From: Daucus carota subsp. sativus
Lineage: Eukaryota; Streptophyta; Magnoliopsida; Apiales; Apiaceae
DNA length: 64,000 bases
Reading direction: 5' to 3'
NCBI RefSeq assembly: GCF_001625215.2
Contig: NC_030381.2
Location: forward strand, 51,607,214-51,671,213
Both the position numbers and the translations under genes were made by a program. The notes below the pieces were generated by a model, which did not search any database, was not told the DNA's origin, and saw only the letters and a program-made list of their open reading frames with translations. Every line of letters begins with the position of its first letter. The first letter of the stretch is position 1. Positions 10,023 to 22,508 of this stretch are shown here, piece after piece.

Positions 10023-13000
10023 GTCTGCTATCATGGAATTGTCGTGGGCTGGGTAAACCATGGACAATTCGTTTTTTAAAGGAGCTTACCCAACAATTAA
10101 AGCCTAGTATTATTTTTTTGTCAGAAACTCTTTCAAAACAAAAAAAAGTAGTTGATGTATGTAAAACTTTAAATTACGCTGGTTGTTGGTCAGTGGATGC
10201 ACAGGGGCGCAGCGGTGGTTTAGCCTTATTCTGGAAAAACGAAGGGGGATGCGAAGTCAAGGGTGGAAGTAAACATTATATAGACTTTGAGGTTTTCAAC
10301 GAGCAGGTTGGGAGATGGAGATATACTGGTTTCTATGGTTGTCCAGAGCGGGAAAGGAGACAAGAGTCATGGAACTTATTGCGAGAGCTAGCGAATAAAT
10401 CAGATTTACCGTGGTGTATTATTGGGGATTTTAATGACATGATGAGCGCGGATGAAAAACGAGGTGGGAGACCACATCCCTTTAATTTGCTTCAGGGTTT
10501 TGTCGAGGTTGTCAGTCAATGTGGTTTAGTTGACTTAGGCTTCGTGGGAGAAAAATACACGTGGGAAAGGTCAAGAGGTAAATGGAATTGGATTCAGGAG
10601 AGGCTGGATAGGGGATTAGCGAATCGTGCATGAAGTGATTTGTTTCCACAGGCAGAAGTGCAAGTGATGGAAGTGGCCACATCGGATCACTTACCATTAT
10701 ATTTGCATTTACACAAAAAAGTTTTCCAGCCAAAGGAACGTCGCTTTAGATTTGAAAACTCCTGGCTGCGCGAAAAGGAGTGTGAAATCGTGATTAAGAA
10801 TGGATGGAATGAAGCATCAGGTTCTGAAATTATGAACAAAATTAAGATTTGTGGCCTGAAGTTGCAAGAATGGGGAGGTGGGCTGGCTAATGAATATAAA
10901 GAGCAGGGTTGGGTATTTCGTGCTAAGCTGAGGAAGTTTCGATCTCGTCGTGATCCTTGGGGAATAAACATGTATAAGGAGGTGAGATGGCAGTATATGA
11001 ATTTGTTGGAAAAGCAGGAGATATATTGGAGGCAAAGGGCTAAAAGTTTTTGGTTACGGGAGGGAGATAATAACACACGATTCTTTCATAAATTTGCATC
11101 GGGACGGAGAAAAACTAATAATTTGGAGCGAATTCAGGATGGGAATGGGGAGTGGAAGGAGACAACCGAGGAGGTGCGTGTTGTTGTAGAGGATTACTTT
11201 AACCAGTTGTTTACTACAGCCAATCCGGGCGGTAGATTATCAGATAGAGAACTGGTTTCGCAGGTTACAACAAGGGAGAATGAGGAATTGATAGCTGAGG
11301 TGACAATGGAGGAAGTAAAGGAGGCAGTTTTTTCTATGCACCCAGATAAGTCACCTGGTCCAGATGGGCTAAATCCGGCATTTTTTCAATCATTCTGGAG
11401 TATAGTTCGGGAAGATGTATTTCGGTTTTGCCAGCAGTTCATGAGTACGGGGTTACTTCCAGCGGGTATAAATCACTCTCTTATCTGTTTAATTCCAAAG
11501 AAGAAAGTGCCTCAAACTATGTCTGATCTAAGACCTATCTCACTTTGTAATGTGTTGGTGAGAATATTATCTAAAGTAATGGCGAATAGACTGAAATTGT
11601 GTCTAAAGTCGATTGTGTCGGATAGACAAAGTGCTTTTATTGAGGGAAGACTTCTTACGGATAATGCGATGTTGGCGTTTGAAATAAACCATTATTTGAA
11701 GAGGAAAACACAGGGGAAGAATGGTTTATCAGCATTGAAAATAGATATTTCTAAGGCGTATGATAGATTGGAATGGGATTTTATACTTAATATGATGAAA
11801 AAATTCGGGTTTCATGATATATGGGTTGACCGAATCATGAGTTTCATTCAATCTGTTTCATACAGTTTCTTACACAAGGATGGGGAATTTGGTAATATTG
11901 TCCCTCAAAGGGGCTTACGTCAGGGTGATCCTATCTCGCCATACATTTATATAATGTGTGCGGAAGGTTTGAGTTCTATAATAAGGAGGAATGAGGATGT
12001 GGGACTGCTACATGGATGCAAAGTTGCAAGAGAAGCGCCAACAATTTCTCATTTGTTATTTGCAGATGATTGCTATTTTTTCTTTCGTGCAAATGCTGCA
12101 GAAGCAGGGGTAATGAAGAGAATTCTGAATCGTTATGAACAAATTTCTGGTCAAATGGTGAATTACAATAAGTCAATTGTAAGTTTTTCACCAAATACGA
12201 CTGTTGATTGTAGGAGTGCTGTTTGCCACGAGCTTGGAGTTCAAGAAGCAGACTCACCAGGAAAGTACCTTGGTATTCCAATGAATATTGGAAGAAATAA
12301 GGTGGCAGACTTCAGTTTTTTAATAGAGAAAGTCGATCAGAAATTGCAGGGATGGAATAATCAAACCATATCGAGGGCTGGTAAAGTAACATTACTCAAG
12401 ACGGCTGCTCAGTCCATTCCAAACTTCTGGATGCAGTTGCTGTTGATACCGAATGCAATTTGTGATAAATTAGAAAAGAGAATGAATGCCTTTTGGTGGG
12501 GTAAAGCAGGGACGAATGGTGGGATCAAATGGTTATCATGGGATCGAATGTGTACGGTTAAAGAAGATGGAGGTCTAGGGTTCAGGAAATTGGCGGAGTT
12601 TAATTTAGCAATGCTATCAAAGCAAGCATGGCGTTTGATCATTGAAAGCAACCCTTTGGTGAGCAAGTTTATGCGGGCACGATATTATCCTCAGTCGGAT
12701 TTTTTAAATGCATCACTTGGATCGAATCCGAGCTATATGTGGAGAAGCATCTTTGAGACCCAGCCAATAATGAAACAATGCATGCGTAGGAGAATTGGAG
12801 ATGGGATGAATACTAGGATATGGAAAGTTCCTTGGCTCCCGGACGTGAATAATGGCTATCTCACAACTGAAATTCCGGAACAGCTGCAACATGTACTGGT
12901 ACACGGGTTGTTGGATGAAAGTCAAAAGAGGTGGGATGTGGAGGTGATATCTGACCTGTTTGATGAACGAGACCAACAATTAATTATGCAAATTCCACTC

Positions 13001-14074
13001 CCTGTACGAGCAAAAGAAGATTCTTGGTACTGGGTGTTAGAAGATAAAGGGGAGTTCTCGGTTAAAAGCTGCTATAGACGTCTTCGAGGGGAAGCTGCAG
13101 GTGGGAATACACGATTCTGGAAGAAGATTTGGGGTTTAAAGTTGCCTGGCAAGATATTGAACTTTCTATGGAGAGCCTGTATTAATGTGTTGCCAACAGC
13201 TGTTGCTTTGAGAGGTAAAAGAGTTGATATTTCAGATGTATGTACATGGTGTCATACGAGCGCTGAAGATGCTATTCACACGCTGTTTAGTTGTAGTATT
13301 GCAAAGGAAGTATGGAACTCGGTTGGAATGCTTGATTTGGTCCAGGTTACTCATAATGACACTGTCATGCTAATACTCAAACGAGTATTTGAGGTAGGTA
13401 CACAGGAGCAAGCTGTGATGGTTGGGTTGTTGTGTTGGGCCTTGTGGTCGAGAAGAAACAAATGGATATGGGAAAGGGTGAACATGTCTGCTTTTGGTAT
13501 TAAGGCAATGGCACTAAATCTTGTGTCTGACTGGAAACGAGCACGACAAACGGAGGTTCTGGGTAAAACTGTTGCTCCTGGACACTACAAAATGTGGTGT
13601 AAACCGCCAGAGGGGTGGATTAAAATAAACCTGGATGCATCATTTTATGCAGGGGCTGATAAGATTGGTATTGGCTGTGTTGTGCGAGACGATAGTGGGT
13701 GCTTTCTCCGAGCGAGAACTAATGTACTACAAGGAACAACGCAGGTCCGAGAAGCTGAAGCATGGAGTCTTCGTGAGGCGTTGGAATGGATACAGGAGTG
13801 GAGAACAAACAAGTGCATTTTTGAATCAGATGCCATGCTACTGGTGGACGCTTTTCACAGAAATAGAGGTCGATCTAACTTTGATACTATAGTGGAAGCT
13901 TGTAGCGAGAGTCTTAAGAACTTTGAGGAAGTGTCTATTGTTTTTGTGAGTCGATCTGCGAATAGTGTAGCTCATAGATTAGCTCAGGCTGCATATTCTA
14001 TGTCAGGTCCTCGGGAGTGGATTGGTGCTGCTCCTGATTTTATTTCATGTAACCTTGATTTGGATAAGAATTAA
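10019..14074 (+). CDS. LINE ORF2: endonuclease, reverse transcriptase, RNase H (one internal stop)
   Basis: 1351 codons counting one internal TGA at 10631-10633, where related elements have TGG, so the change looks like a single G-to-A. Domains in order: endonuclease/exonuclease/phosphatase fold (SWNCRGLG at residue 4, GDFND, LDRGLAN, and TSDHLPL just after the stop); reverse transcriptase from about residue 430 (PDKSPGPDGL, DISKAYDRLEW, RQGDPISP, and the catalytic FADD near residue 681); a zinc-binding region near residues 1030-1095 (CTWCHTSAEDAIHTLFSC); and RNase H from about residue 1200 (INLDASF, ESDAMLLVDAF). The stop separates most of the endonuclease from the reverse transcriptase, so this copy is unlikely to move by itself. 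The 3' reading frame is otherwise open. Confidence 0.88.
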
Positions 14075-14119
14075 TATATGCAAGTACGGTTTATTCAAAA
14101 AAAAAAAAAAAAAAAAAAA

Positions 14120-14131
14120 TATCTCTGAATT
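14120..14131. repeat. LINE target-site duplication, right copy
   Basis: TATCTCTGAATT directly after the poly-A; identical to 8596-8607. Confidence 0.8.
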
Positions 14132-14169
14132 GGTTCTTGAATACGTCGGGCATCAAGGCTGTAACATTA

Positions 14170-14553
14170 GAGCATCTCCAGCAGTGTCTTAGTGTCTTCC
14201 TTATAAATATTATAAAATATTGAATCCTAGTGATTTAGGACAAGATTTTGTATTTCAACTCCAACAATGATCCTTATAATTCATTCCTTATTATTATTAT
14301 AATAATAAATTTGGAAAGAGATTGATAAAAGATGGAAAGAAGAGAGAGAAAATAAGTTACAATAAGAGAGAGAAATGATTTTTTTATTAAAGAAATCAAA
14401 TAAGGCATGGCTAGTGGTGCCTTATTAATAAGGCATGGAAGGAGTATCCTAGTGATTTAAGGCACCTCTAAGACACTGCTGGAGCACTAATTTATGTCAC
14501 ATTCCTTATAATTGGACTTAGGACATGAAATAAGGAAGCTGCTGGAGTTGCTC
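14170..14553. mobile_element. PIF/Harbinger-type MITE (GAGCATCTCC ends), copy 1
   Basis: A 384-bp element with inverted ends GAGCATCTCCAGCAG and CTGCTGGAGTTGCTC, flanked by TTA on both sides (14167-14169 and 14554-14556). A TTA target duplication is typical of PIF/Harbinger. No coding capacity. The same terminal sequence occurs at 20893 and 48776. Confidence 0.8.
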
Positions 14554-14556
14554 TTA

Positions 14557-17106
14557 GCATTATAATCTTTAGCAAATATCCAATTTTTACATCATCAGAT
14601 CATACGATAAAGGCTACACCTGGGCTAAAAAAACTATATCTTCCAATTTGATTAAAATCTTATTTTTTGTGATAAAAAAAAAGGGCGAATCTTTGATTTC
14701 TGAGAGTATCATGCAAAACATATATTCCAACTCATAAGGATCATACCCCTTTTCAACAATTTAGTTCAACTGTTCAATGGTCTATGTAAACTCTTTTAAT
14801 ATATGTTCTTGAAGGGGCAATATTTAAACAACCATTTGAAATAAATCATAACTAGGTTTACTGGGTCATCAAGATTTCGAAAGAAGCATCAGAATATTAA
14901 ACAAAGATTTGATTTTGACAACATCGATCATGCAACAAAGATTTTGAGCTATAGATACAAGTGAAAAAACAGGCTTAAAGTTGAGAAAATCAAGTGAAGA
15001 GAAAAGGGTCACCTGTGGAGATGAAATAGATGGAACTTTGGAAGAGATGAGCAGAAGCAGCAGGCCTTTTCCGTGTTGATTTCCAAGTGATATGCGGCTT
15101 TGTTTGAAAGATAGTTGAAGAAAATGGTTTGGAACGTAAAAAATTATATGTCGTCAATCGAACCTATTAACCAGTTTTCTGTGCCGATCTTTAAAATATA
15201 TATCTTCCCAATTAATCCATCATCAATCTTTAAAAATTTCACCTATTTATCAATTATATTCTGACATGATTAAAAAAATTTGATTCATCCAAAATTCTCC
15301 GATAAATCCTTATAAATCGTTAGGACAATCGACTACCGATTTCTACAACCATGATTCTTATAGAATTTGCACTAAAATAATGAGGAATTTTATATGGAGT
15401 GTATTAATTATTTGTTTATATATCAGGTTGAATACATGAATTTGAGGAATATTGCATACTTTCGAAATTAATTATCCAAAATAAACTCTGATTTTTTTTT
15501 TTGCTTGTATGATCCTTCCCCTCTCCCTTGGAATTACACTCATCCAAGGAGTATATATCCTGGTGTTGGAGAATCACCCATGTTAGCCAACATGTCCTGG
15601 ATGCAATTCAAAAATTAGCTCCTCCTGTATTGACCCTAGAGGAATACAAATAAATAAGGTGACATTTCGTTCATATGAGCTCGGTTAACGGGAATAAAAA
15701 CCTCCTCCGTCTCTCCTAGAAACTCTCTTTCGTGAAACCATCACACCAGCACTTTTTTCCTTGCAATATCTCAAGATTCACGCTTCAATCTCACTGCGAA
15801 GTGGTTATTCAGTGAGACCTGCCTCTAAAACCGGTGACCTACCAATCTACCACACACCTCAAAGAATCTAATCTGCCTGGACCACACCAACACACCATAT
15901 CCATACAGAAAGAACCTTTACTCCTTTAGTGATTCCCATTAACTTTACATAGCCCACTGCATCCATTCTGACTTCCATGTCAGCCATTCCGATCTGCTTT
16001 ATATAGACCATTATATCCACACCGACAATAGGTGTTGATATCGCCTTGTCCCTCTATCGATCATCATATCCATCACATACCACAATAAACACCCCGTGTC
16101 CATTTACATTTTTCAGGATAAAATTCTAGTGCAGAAGGCGGTGAGAGGGAAAAGACTTCAAAATCTTCTGGGAATAAGAATGTGTTTGATATCTAGAAAA
16201 TTTCATATATACACACAAAATCCCAAAGACCACATCTTAAAAACTGGCTGCAATAATATCTTGACCAATGAATGAGGATCCCCACAGAACAATACAGATT
16301 GTGACTTCAGATCTCCTATAACATCAATTAAAATGAATCCAAATTTCGTATAGGGCCTAGAACAGTTACAGAATAGGATTTATAGAAATTGTAGAGATTT
16401 AAGTAGGTATTAATATATTATCAATTAAGCGGTTAGACTACAAAAATCAGAAAAATACAACAGCAAGAAATATTCATTATGCAACAATTAGTTCATAATC
16501 ATCAATACTTATAGAGAGGTAAACAACATTCCAATGTAAAAACATTTCTGATGAACTTCCATTTCATATCTAGGATCCTAATAGTATCATGGCTCGAAAT
16601 GTATTTGCCAGCATCATCTAAAAGACTAAAACACATTGCACAACATATGAAATTATTCTGCTTGACACAAATTTTACGCATGGTATGCAATAGCCAACAT
16701 TTGTTGAGGCTTCATTCCAAACTAAAAAGAGGCTGTGGGCTACAAAAGAAAAGAGTGATATCATTAAACAAACATCAACTTTTATATACATGGATGACTC
16801 GGTCTTCAGCATTTATTGAGTCCTTCCTCCTGATTGTCATCGTTTGCTGCATTCCTCCGTCCCTCACCATCGATTTAGCACTGAACCTGTAGATACCACA
16901 GAAGAATACTTTAAGAATGAGTTGGGATTTGTGAAGATCTTAGAAAGAAAATGTAATTTCTATTCCTCGAAATTTTGCCCAATATTTTTATCTCATTATA
17001 CAACACCTATTACTAGGAAAATCATATGGTGATCATAAACTCGCCAGATGACTCTTTTTGTTTTGTCTTTTTACTAATTAAGTTGTTTTCCTTTCATAGT
17101 ATACAT
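14557..17106. other. Gene-poor spacer
   Basis: No supported coding region in 2.5 kb on either strand. Short open frames at 16502-17032 lack codon bias or recognisable motifs. The 15500-16130 part is less AT-rich than its surroundings but has no open frame. Confidence 0.5.
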
Positions 17107-17114
17107 ATTTCATA

Positions 17115-17507
17115 GAAAAAAGTTCTATGAGACCACTGTTCCAGCGGAGACCATGGAGACCATATATATTTTTTGATTTAAATATTGCTAAATTTATTCT
17201 TTTGCAGAAGATGTTATGTAAAGACCACTATTTCATTGAAAATCATAAAAGTTATGTATTTCCTATAAGTAGGACATGTTTTGTAACTTGCAAGACATGT
17301 TTTGTAACTTGCAGAACATGTTTTGTAGAACAATATGTTTTGCAATATTTTGCTTGCAAAACTTAAATAAATTTCAAGATAATTGAAATAGTGGTCTTCC
17401 TACAATATGTATAATAAGATACAACATTTTGTAATGTTTTCCTCATGGAACATACATGGTCTCTACGGTCTCCAATGAAATAGTGGTCTCCATAGAACTT
17501 AACTCAA
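17115..17507. mobile_element. Mutator-like MITE (GAGTTAAGTTCTATGG ends), copy 1
   Basis: A 393-bp inverted-repeat element. The right end, read inverted, begins TGAGTTAAGTTCTATGGAG with GACCACTATTTCATTGG following; the left end is a decayed version (GAAAAAAGTTCTATG, then GAGACCACT). Flanking ATTTCATA occurs at 17107-17114 and 17508-17515, an 8-9 bp target duplication that fits Mutator-like elements. A 21-bp tandem repeat lies inside at 17273-17327. The family is shared with 22509-22925. Confidence 0.65.
17273..17327 (+). repeat. 21-bp tandem repeat, about 2.6 units
   Basis: GACATGTTTTGTAACTTGCA repeats with period 21: two nearly identical units and a partial third. It lies inside the Mutator-like MITE. 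Confidence 0.8.
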
Positions 17508-17736
17508 ATTTCATATATACATATTTGACAATATATTTCATCGTTTCTGCAGAGTAAGTTTGAACAGATTATAACCAAAGTAACAATAAGCCGAGGCCTT
17601 TTAAGCACTCCAGTTGATCAATCTAGATAAATAAGAATTGAGAACACAATTAAAATTCAGTAAAATCAACGTAAGTTAAATATTTGCTACCTACCTCTTA
17701 TTTTCGCCTGTTTACACCAAATACACTTCTGATTCC

Positions 17737-20602
17737 TTATAGCTTCAGCTTAAATCCTTTCGACAGGAAATCATCCCTACAAGATATGAGCAGTCGACAT
17801 TATGGTAAGACAACATAATATATTAGTTATACACATCAGCACAGATACAGAGATTAGCCACAAACCATATTGGCAATAATCACTGCCATGCAACCAACAT
17901 TTATATTAGAAGATTAACAGCTGTTTACTCTATTGAATACTCAAAGTTAGAGTTCCTTTTCTTATTGCTCCAGATTCAGGTGTGCTTGTAGTTATAGAGT
18001 ATACATAAACATTGATTTCAAATATGGCTGTTTAAATTTGGGAAGGAGAGAGGTAGTACTAAATTCTTTACGGACAAGGCTACTTTTGGAACTTCTAGTC
18101 CAGATAACCTTAACTTGCTTCGAAGTCCACTTGTCTAACCATTTTGATCTATGTTCTTTCTTTATCAATTCATCTTGAAACTTCCCACCAAAGTCATCAC
18201 ATATGAAAGGGGCTTACCAACGCATTCAGATAAACAAAGGACCATGGGGCCGACACAAGGAAGCCCTTGTCGTACAATTCAATGCAAGTCATCAAGTCCT
18301 CTAAAGAATTTTATATAGTCAAAATGCAGACCCAATTAGCAAGGTACCCCTTATTTGTACAATTTTGTACTGTTGTCACAGCAGGAAATTAAAAAAAAAA
18401 AAAAAAAGAGTTAGACCAAAGTAAGTTGAAAAAAGACACTGGCAAAGTAAACTTCAAGCATCAGATTAAATCAAGAAACAAGGAAAAACCATTTGGTTGT
18501 TATCAAAGAAGAAAATGAGATAAGTAACTAATTATTAACTAAAGTAACATAACCTGGACGAAAATTTGGTACTGTCTAGTGCTTTTATTCTTAAAGTCCA
18601 ACATGAATGTTACTCCAATTGTGGGTTATGTTGCAGAAAAGGTATGTTCTTCAATTCATATGATAAAAGGTAAGTCTTCAGATTAAATGAGTGGACTAAA
18701 CCATGGTTATTCACTTCACAACTCAACCATTTCCAGGAATTCACATATACTCCAAAATACAAAAAGGTCAAAATGCAGACCATTTAGCAAGGTACTAGCC
18801 CTTATCAGTTAATTTTGTACTGTTGTCACAGCAGAAAAATAAAAATAGAAGTTAGACCAAGGTGAAAAAGACTTTGGCAAAGTACACTTCAAGCATCAGA
18901 CCAAATTATCAAACAACAAAAAACTTTGGGTTGATATCAATTAAAAAATGAGAAACATGACTAATCATTAATTACAGTAACATAGCCTGGACAAAATTTT
19001 GGTACTGTGTTGTGACTTTTATTCCTTAAAGTCCCATATACATGTTACCTAAATTGTGGGTTATGTGGCAAAAGAGATATGTTCTTCTAATAAATTTGAA
19101 TGAAAGGAAAATGCTTAGGTTGAATGAGCAGAATACACAACTCGACCATTTACTGAATATTACATAATTTCCAACTAGACAGATAATTCACAGGATATAT
19201 ATAAGCATGAAAGGGCTTGAAAACGTATATGCAATCTCTTGAAAATTAAAAGGTTCGCAACAAATTTGATGTTATAGATACAATGCAACTATGCAAGTTG
19301 GTAGCCCAAATCATAATCAATTTTAAGAGTTAACTAATTGCTAGATACTTTACATCTTGATATCAAGTAAAATTGACATAAAAATCAAGAACATACAGTC
19401 AAGCATATGTTCACAAACAGATCAAACCTTTTCCTAGTCTTCCGTGAGGTCTCCGGGATTTCTTCTTCGACGTGATGCATCTTCTTAATGGTAACAAGAC
19501 TCTCAGTATAACAAAAAGCCTTGTTAAGCTCCTTGGTGTTATCAATTCGTAAATCCTTAACTGCTTTACTTTTCGGATCGTACAAGAACAACTTAGCATC
19601 ATGATCCTCAACAACAATCTCTCCATTCTTGAAACAATGCAAAACCCTCTGCACCTCTAATGGAATCGGCCCCACAGTATAAATCTTACTCCAAACACCC
19701 GATCTATCATCCAAAACATACACATCCACCAACTTATTCACCTCCGAACCAGGCGAAAACATCATATCCGCCAACTTATCCTTATAATTGGCAAGACACG
19801 CACTCGTCCCACTATTCGATTCACACTTGGGCAAACCCAAGAACCTAAAAACCTCCTTCCTCACATCAAACGTCACACAAACCTCCTTCCCATTAGTCTC
19901 ATCGCCATTCTCAATCGAGAACCCCATCCAATACGGATTCCCCTTCACCGTCACCACGCACCACATATGAGGCATATCATACGGGAAATCCACCTTGATC
20001 TCCTTCCAGCACTCCGCATTACACGAATACACATAAAACCTTGTCAAACAAATCTCATTCGCCGTGACACGAAAAACACAAACCACCTTAAAGTCATCCC
20101 CAACCGAATCATACCCGAATCCCACAAACACCTTCTCCGCGTGCCTCTCCTTATTCGGAAACGGCACCATCTTACACTCCCGTGTAGCTGGATTCCACAC
20201 CACAATCATAAACCCCAAGCTCCTATCACACAAACAGACGAGGCCACTAATGGACCCCACCAGCTCCATCTTAAAGAAGGTCTGGGGGAAATTAAGAGCC
20301 TGTGTGACCGGGCTTTCGATATCGCCGATACGAAAGACGGTCACGACGTCGTCGTAATCATCCGACAGGCTGTGGACGATGAGGGATTCGTTGAGGGGGT
20401 CGGATTGGGTGTGTGCCAGGTGCTGTTTGATGAAATTAGGGGTGGAGATTAAGGCGCGCCAGGGCTTGCAGATGGATTTGAGGAGGGTTAGGGTTTTGAC
20501 GTCGAGGCGGGCGAGGATCTCGGCGAATAAGTCGCGGGGTAGGGTGGGGAGAGAGGAGGGAGGGAGGGAGCGAGTTGGGGTGAGCTTGCTGTTGCTGGGC
20601 AT
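17737..20602 (-). CDS. F-box/FBA protein, two coding exons with tail micro-exon (gene H)
   Basis: Exon 1 is 20602 down to 19428 and exon 2 is 17776 down to 17737, giving 404 residues. F-box at about residues 20-65 (LPRDLFAEILARLDVKTL, CKPWRALI); FBA domain landmarks GLVCLCDRS, WNPATRECKMVPFP and FGYDSVGDDFKVV follow. Exon 1 ends RKTRK plus AG at a GTTTGATC donor; exon 2 starts after TTGTAG and encodes DDFLSKGFKLKL and a stop. The 1.65-kb intron holds a direct duplication (18318-19089). A 3' UTR donor about 40 nt after the stop (near 17695) matches the array genes. It is the most divergent of the eight and lies on the opposite strand. A putative SCF substrate receptor. Without the splice the frame runs to 19385. 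Confidence 0.82.
18318..18660. repeat. Direct duplication in the gene H intron, copy 1
   Basis: Matches 18767-19089 in the same orientation with offset about 449 bp: shared blocks include AAAATGCAGACC, TTTTGTACTGTTGTCACAGC, CTTCAAGCATCAGA and TTGTGGGTTATGT. A 17-19 A-run is present only in copy 1. Confidence 0.75.
18767..19089. repeat. Direct duplication in the gene H intron, copy 2
   Basis: Second copy of the intron duplication; about 80% identical by eye to 18318-18660, with several small indels. Confidence 0.75.
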
Positions 20603-20892
20603 TTTTGGGGAAGTGGGTGAGAGAGAAAAGGGAAAGTGGGCTAGTGAAGAAGATAAAGTCAGTTGAGACCAGGGTTGACTCGATGAAATGGAGTTTCGTT
20701 GAAGGGCCAGATAGTTTTATGTGGAAATTATTGTATACACTATTTTGTTATATTATCATCTCATTGGCCGAAATTATCATAAATTCAAAAGAAAATATGA
20801 TTTTGTTGAATTTTTACAAATAAAATAGTACTACATTTCCCGCTCTTAAAAAAATGTATCTCACTAAAATCCAGCGGTTTAATTGCTTGTTA

Positions 20893-21208
20893 GAGCATCT
20901 CCGAGAATAATATCTAAACTCATTAGCTATAATGCTTATCTAAATGGATTATATAAAATTTTTGCTAACAGTAAAGGTTTTTACTCCAATGGTGTTATCT
21001 TTAATTATTATAAGCTAAAATTATACCTAATTGCATTTTTGGATCAACAAATTTATTGAATGATACTTTGTTATCTATAATTTTTTTGCTAAAGGGTGAT
21101 GGTTGGAGTACAATTTTTTGTACATATTATCTAAAATGGCCAACTAGATGACACATAGGATGACACATAAGATTTTTAGCTAACCGTTCTTAACCCTTGG
21201 AGATGCTC
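20893..21208. mobile_element. PIF/Harbinger-type MITE (GAGCATCTCC ends), copy 2
   Basis: A 316-bp element with ends GAGCATCTCCGAG and CTTGGAGATGCTC, flanked by TTA at 20890-20892 and 21209-21211. It lies just upstream of gene H (minus strand), about 290 bp from its ATG. No coding capacity. Confidence 0.8.
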
Positions 21209-21821
21209 TTATTTGACTGTTTTATTGATTTTCTCAATAAAACTTCCTTTTTAGACAAAGTTATGCTAGATCTATATTACCAAAACTATCGAATTTCGTT
21301 CTAAAAGCGAATTTTTTTCATATCCGTTTTTAGAAGGTTTTTTGGATTTGCGAGTGGATCGATTATCTTTTAGTGTAGGTTCGTGGTGCAGATCTAATCA
21401 TTTTAGTTTGCAGTTGAATTCTCACTTGTTTGTTATAATTATAATTTGATTTTTCTATCTGGTGAGAATGTGTAATTATTCTCTCTTTTTGTAAGAGTTG
21501 ATTTGGATTTATCGACAAAAATCTTCTGAGAATTGCATTTGTGATTGATAGCTCAAACGGAGTTTTTGGAAAAGATGGTGAACACAGAGTAAAAATTTAA
21601 ATTTATATAATTAAATAAACAATTTGACTCATCTGTTTATGCAATAAATTTGGATGCGCTTAACTAATATCCAACTCGGTTCAAATTATTACCCCATCCT
21701 ATCTCTTGTCATAATATGTTTGAAAAAGCAAAATCAAAAGAGAAGATATTGCTTAATTGAAAAAATTAAGAAATAATAAATCACGATCTTAACTTAAATC
21801 AAGATATATAATACAAATTTA

Positions 21822-22085
21822 GGATCTGTTTAGGATGGAATTAAACTGCTTTATTATTAAAAAAATAAAAACAGAAATTATGTTATTATAGATTGTTTGG
21901 TAATTTTTTATATTAATATTTTTTGAGTTATAATATAAAAACTAATATTTTTAGGTCTGATATTGAAATTCATGATACCTTTTCAGAAAAATTGAAAAAT
22001 AGCTTTCTGAAAAAAATATGAGGGTTAATTCTTAAATTCATCGAATAATATTTTTAAGCATAAAGCTGGCGTTCCAAACGGATCC
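21822..22085. mobile_element. Probable MITE (GGATCTGTTTAGG ends)
   Basis: A 264-bp stretch with imperfect inverted ends: left GGATCTGTTTAGG, right reads CCAAACGGATCC. Flanks are TTA (21819-21821) and TTG (22086-22088), a near-match to a PIF/Harbinger target duplication. The inside is AT-rich. Family assignment is tentative. Confidence 0.45.
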
Positions 22086-22508
22086 TTGGCAAAAAGAAAA
22101 GGAGATGAATGCCAAACTGCCGTAGTATTTGAATTCCCAACTGAGGAGAGGAGTGTATCATACAGCAGCCGGAGAGAGGTAAAGTGTAATAATTAATATC
22201 ATACGTATCTCTGTTGTCGCTACACCGGTTATGTAACTTACACACCGGGTGAAGGTGCGGATCTAGAAAAGAGGCACGAAGGACACGTGTCCTTCTAATT
22301 TTTTTTTACATTTTTTCATCATTAAATTTTACAAAATCATGGAAATGCTCTCCCAAAATTTGAAAATATATAAATGTTTTTCGAAAATTTGTTTGGTGTC
22401 TTCCTAAGATTTTGTGTGATCCGCCCCTGCCGGGTGTTATGTACTTACTGACTCTGTGTCTGTATAAAAATGCATAAGTTCACTGTCTGAAATGTGTATA
22501 CATATGTT

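Larger units (their letters stand above)
8608..14119 (+). mobile_element. L1-type LINE, full length, nearly intact
   Basis: A 5.5-kb non-LTR retrotransposon: 5' leader (8608-8879), ORF1 (8880-10022), ORF2 (10019-14074), short 3' part and a 23-nt poly-A (14097-14119). It is bounded by identical 12-16 bp target-site duplications. ORF2 has apurinic-type endonuclease, reverse transcriptase, a zinc-binding reverse-transcriptase-associated domain and a C-terminal RNase H, the layout of plant L1 elements. The pre-insertion bottom strand reads TTTT then G at the nick, close to the L1 endonuclease preference. The only visible lesion is one nonsense codon in ORF2, so insertion looks recent. Confidence 0.9.

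Noticed and set aside
19967-20452. 161-codon plus-strand frame opposite gene H
   Set aside because: An antisense shadow of the G/C-rich first exon of gene H; no motif and no conservation expected.
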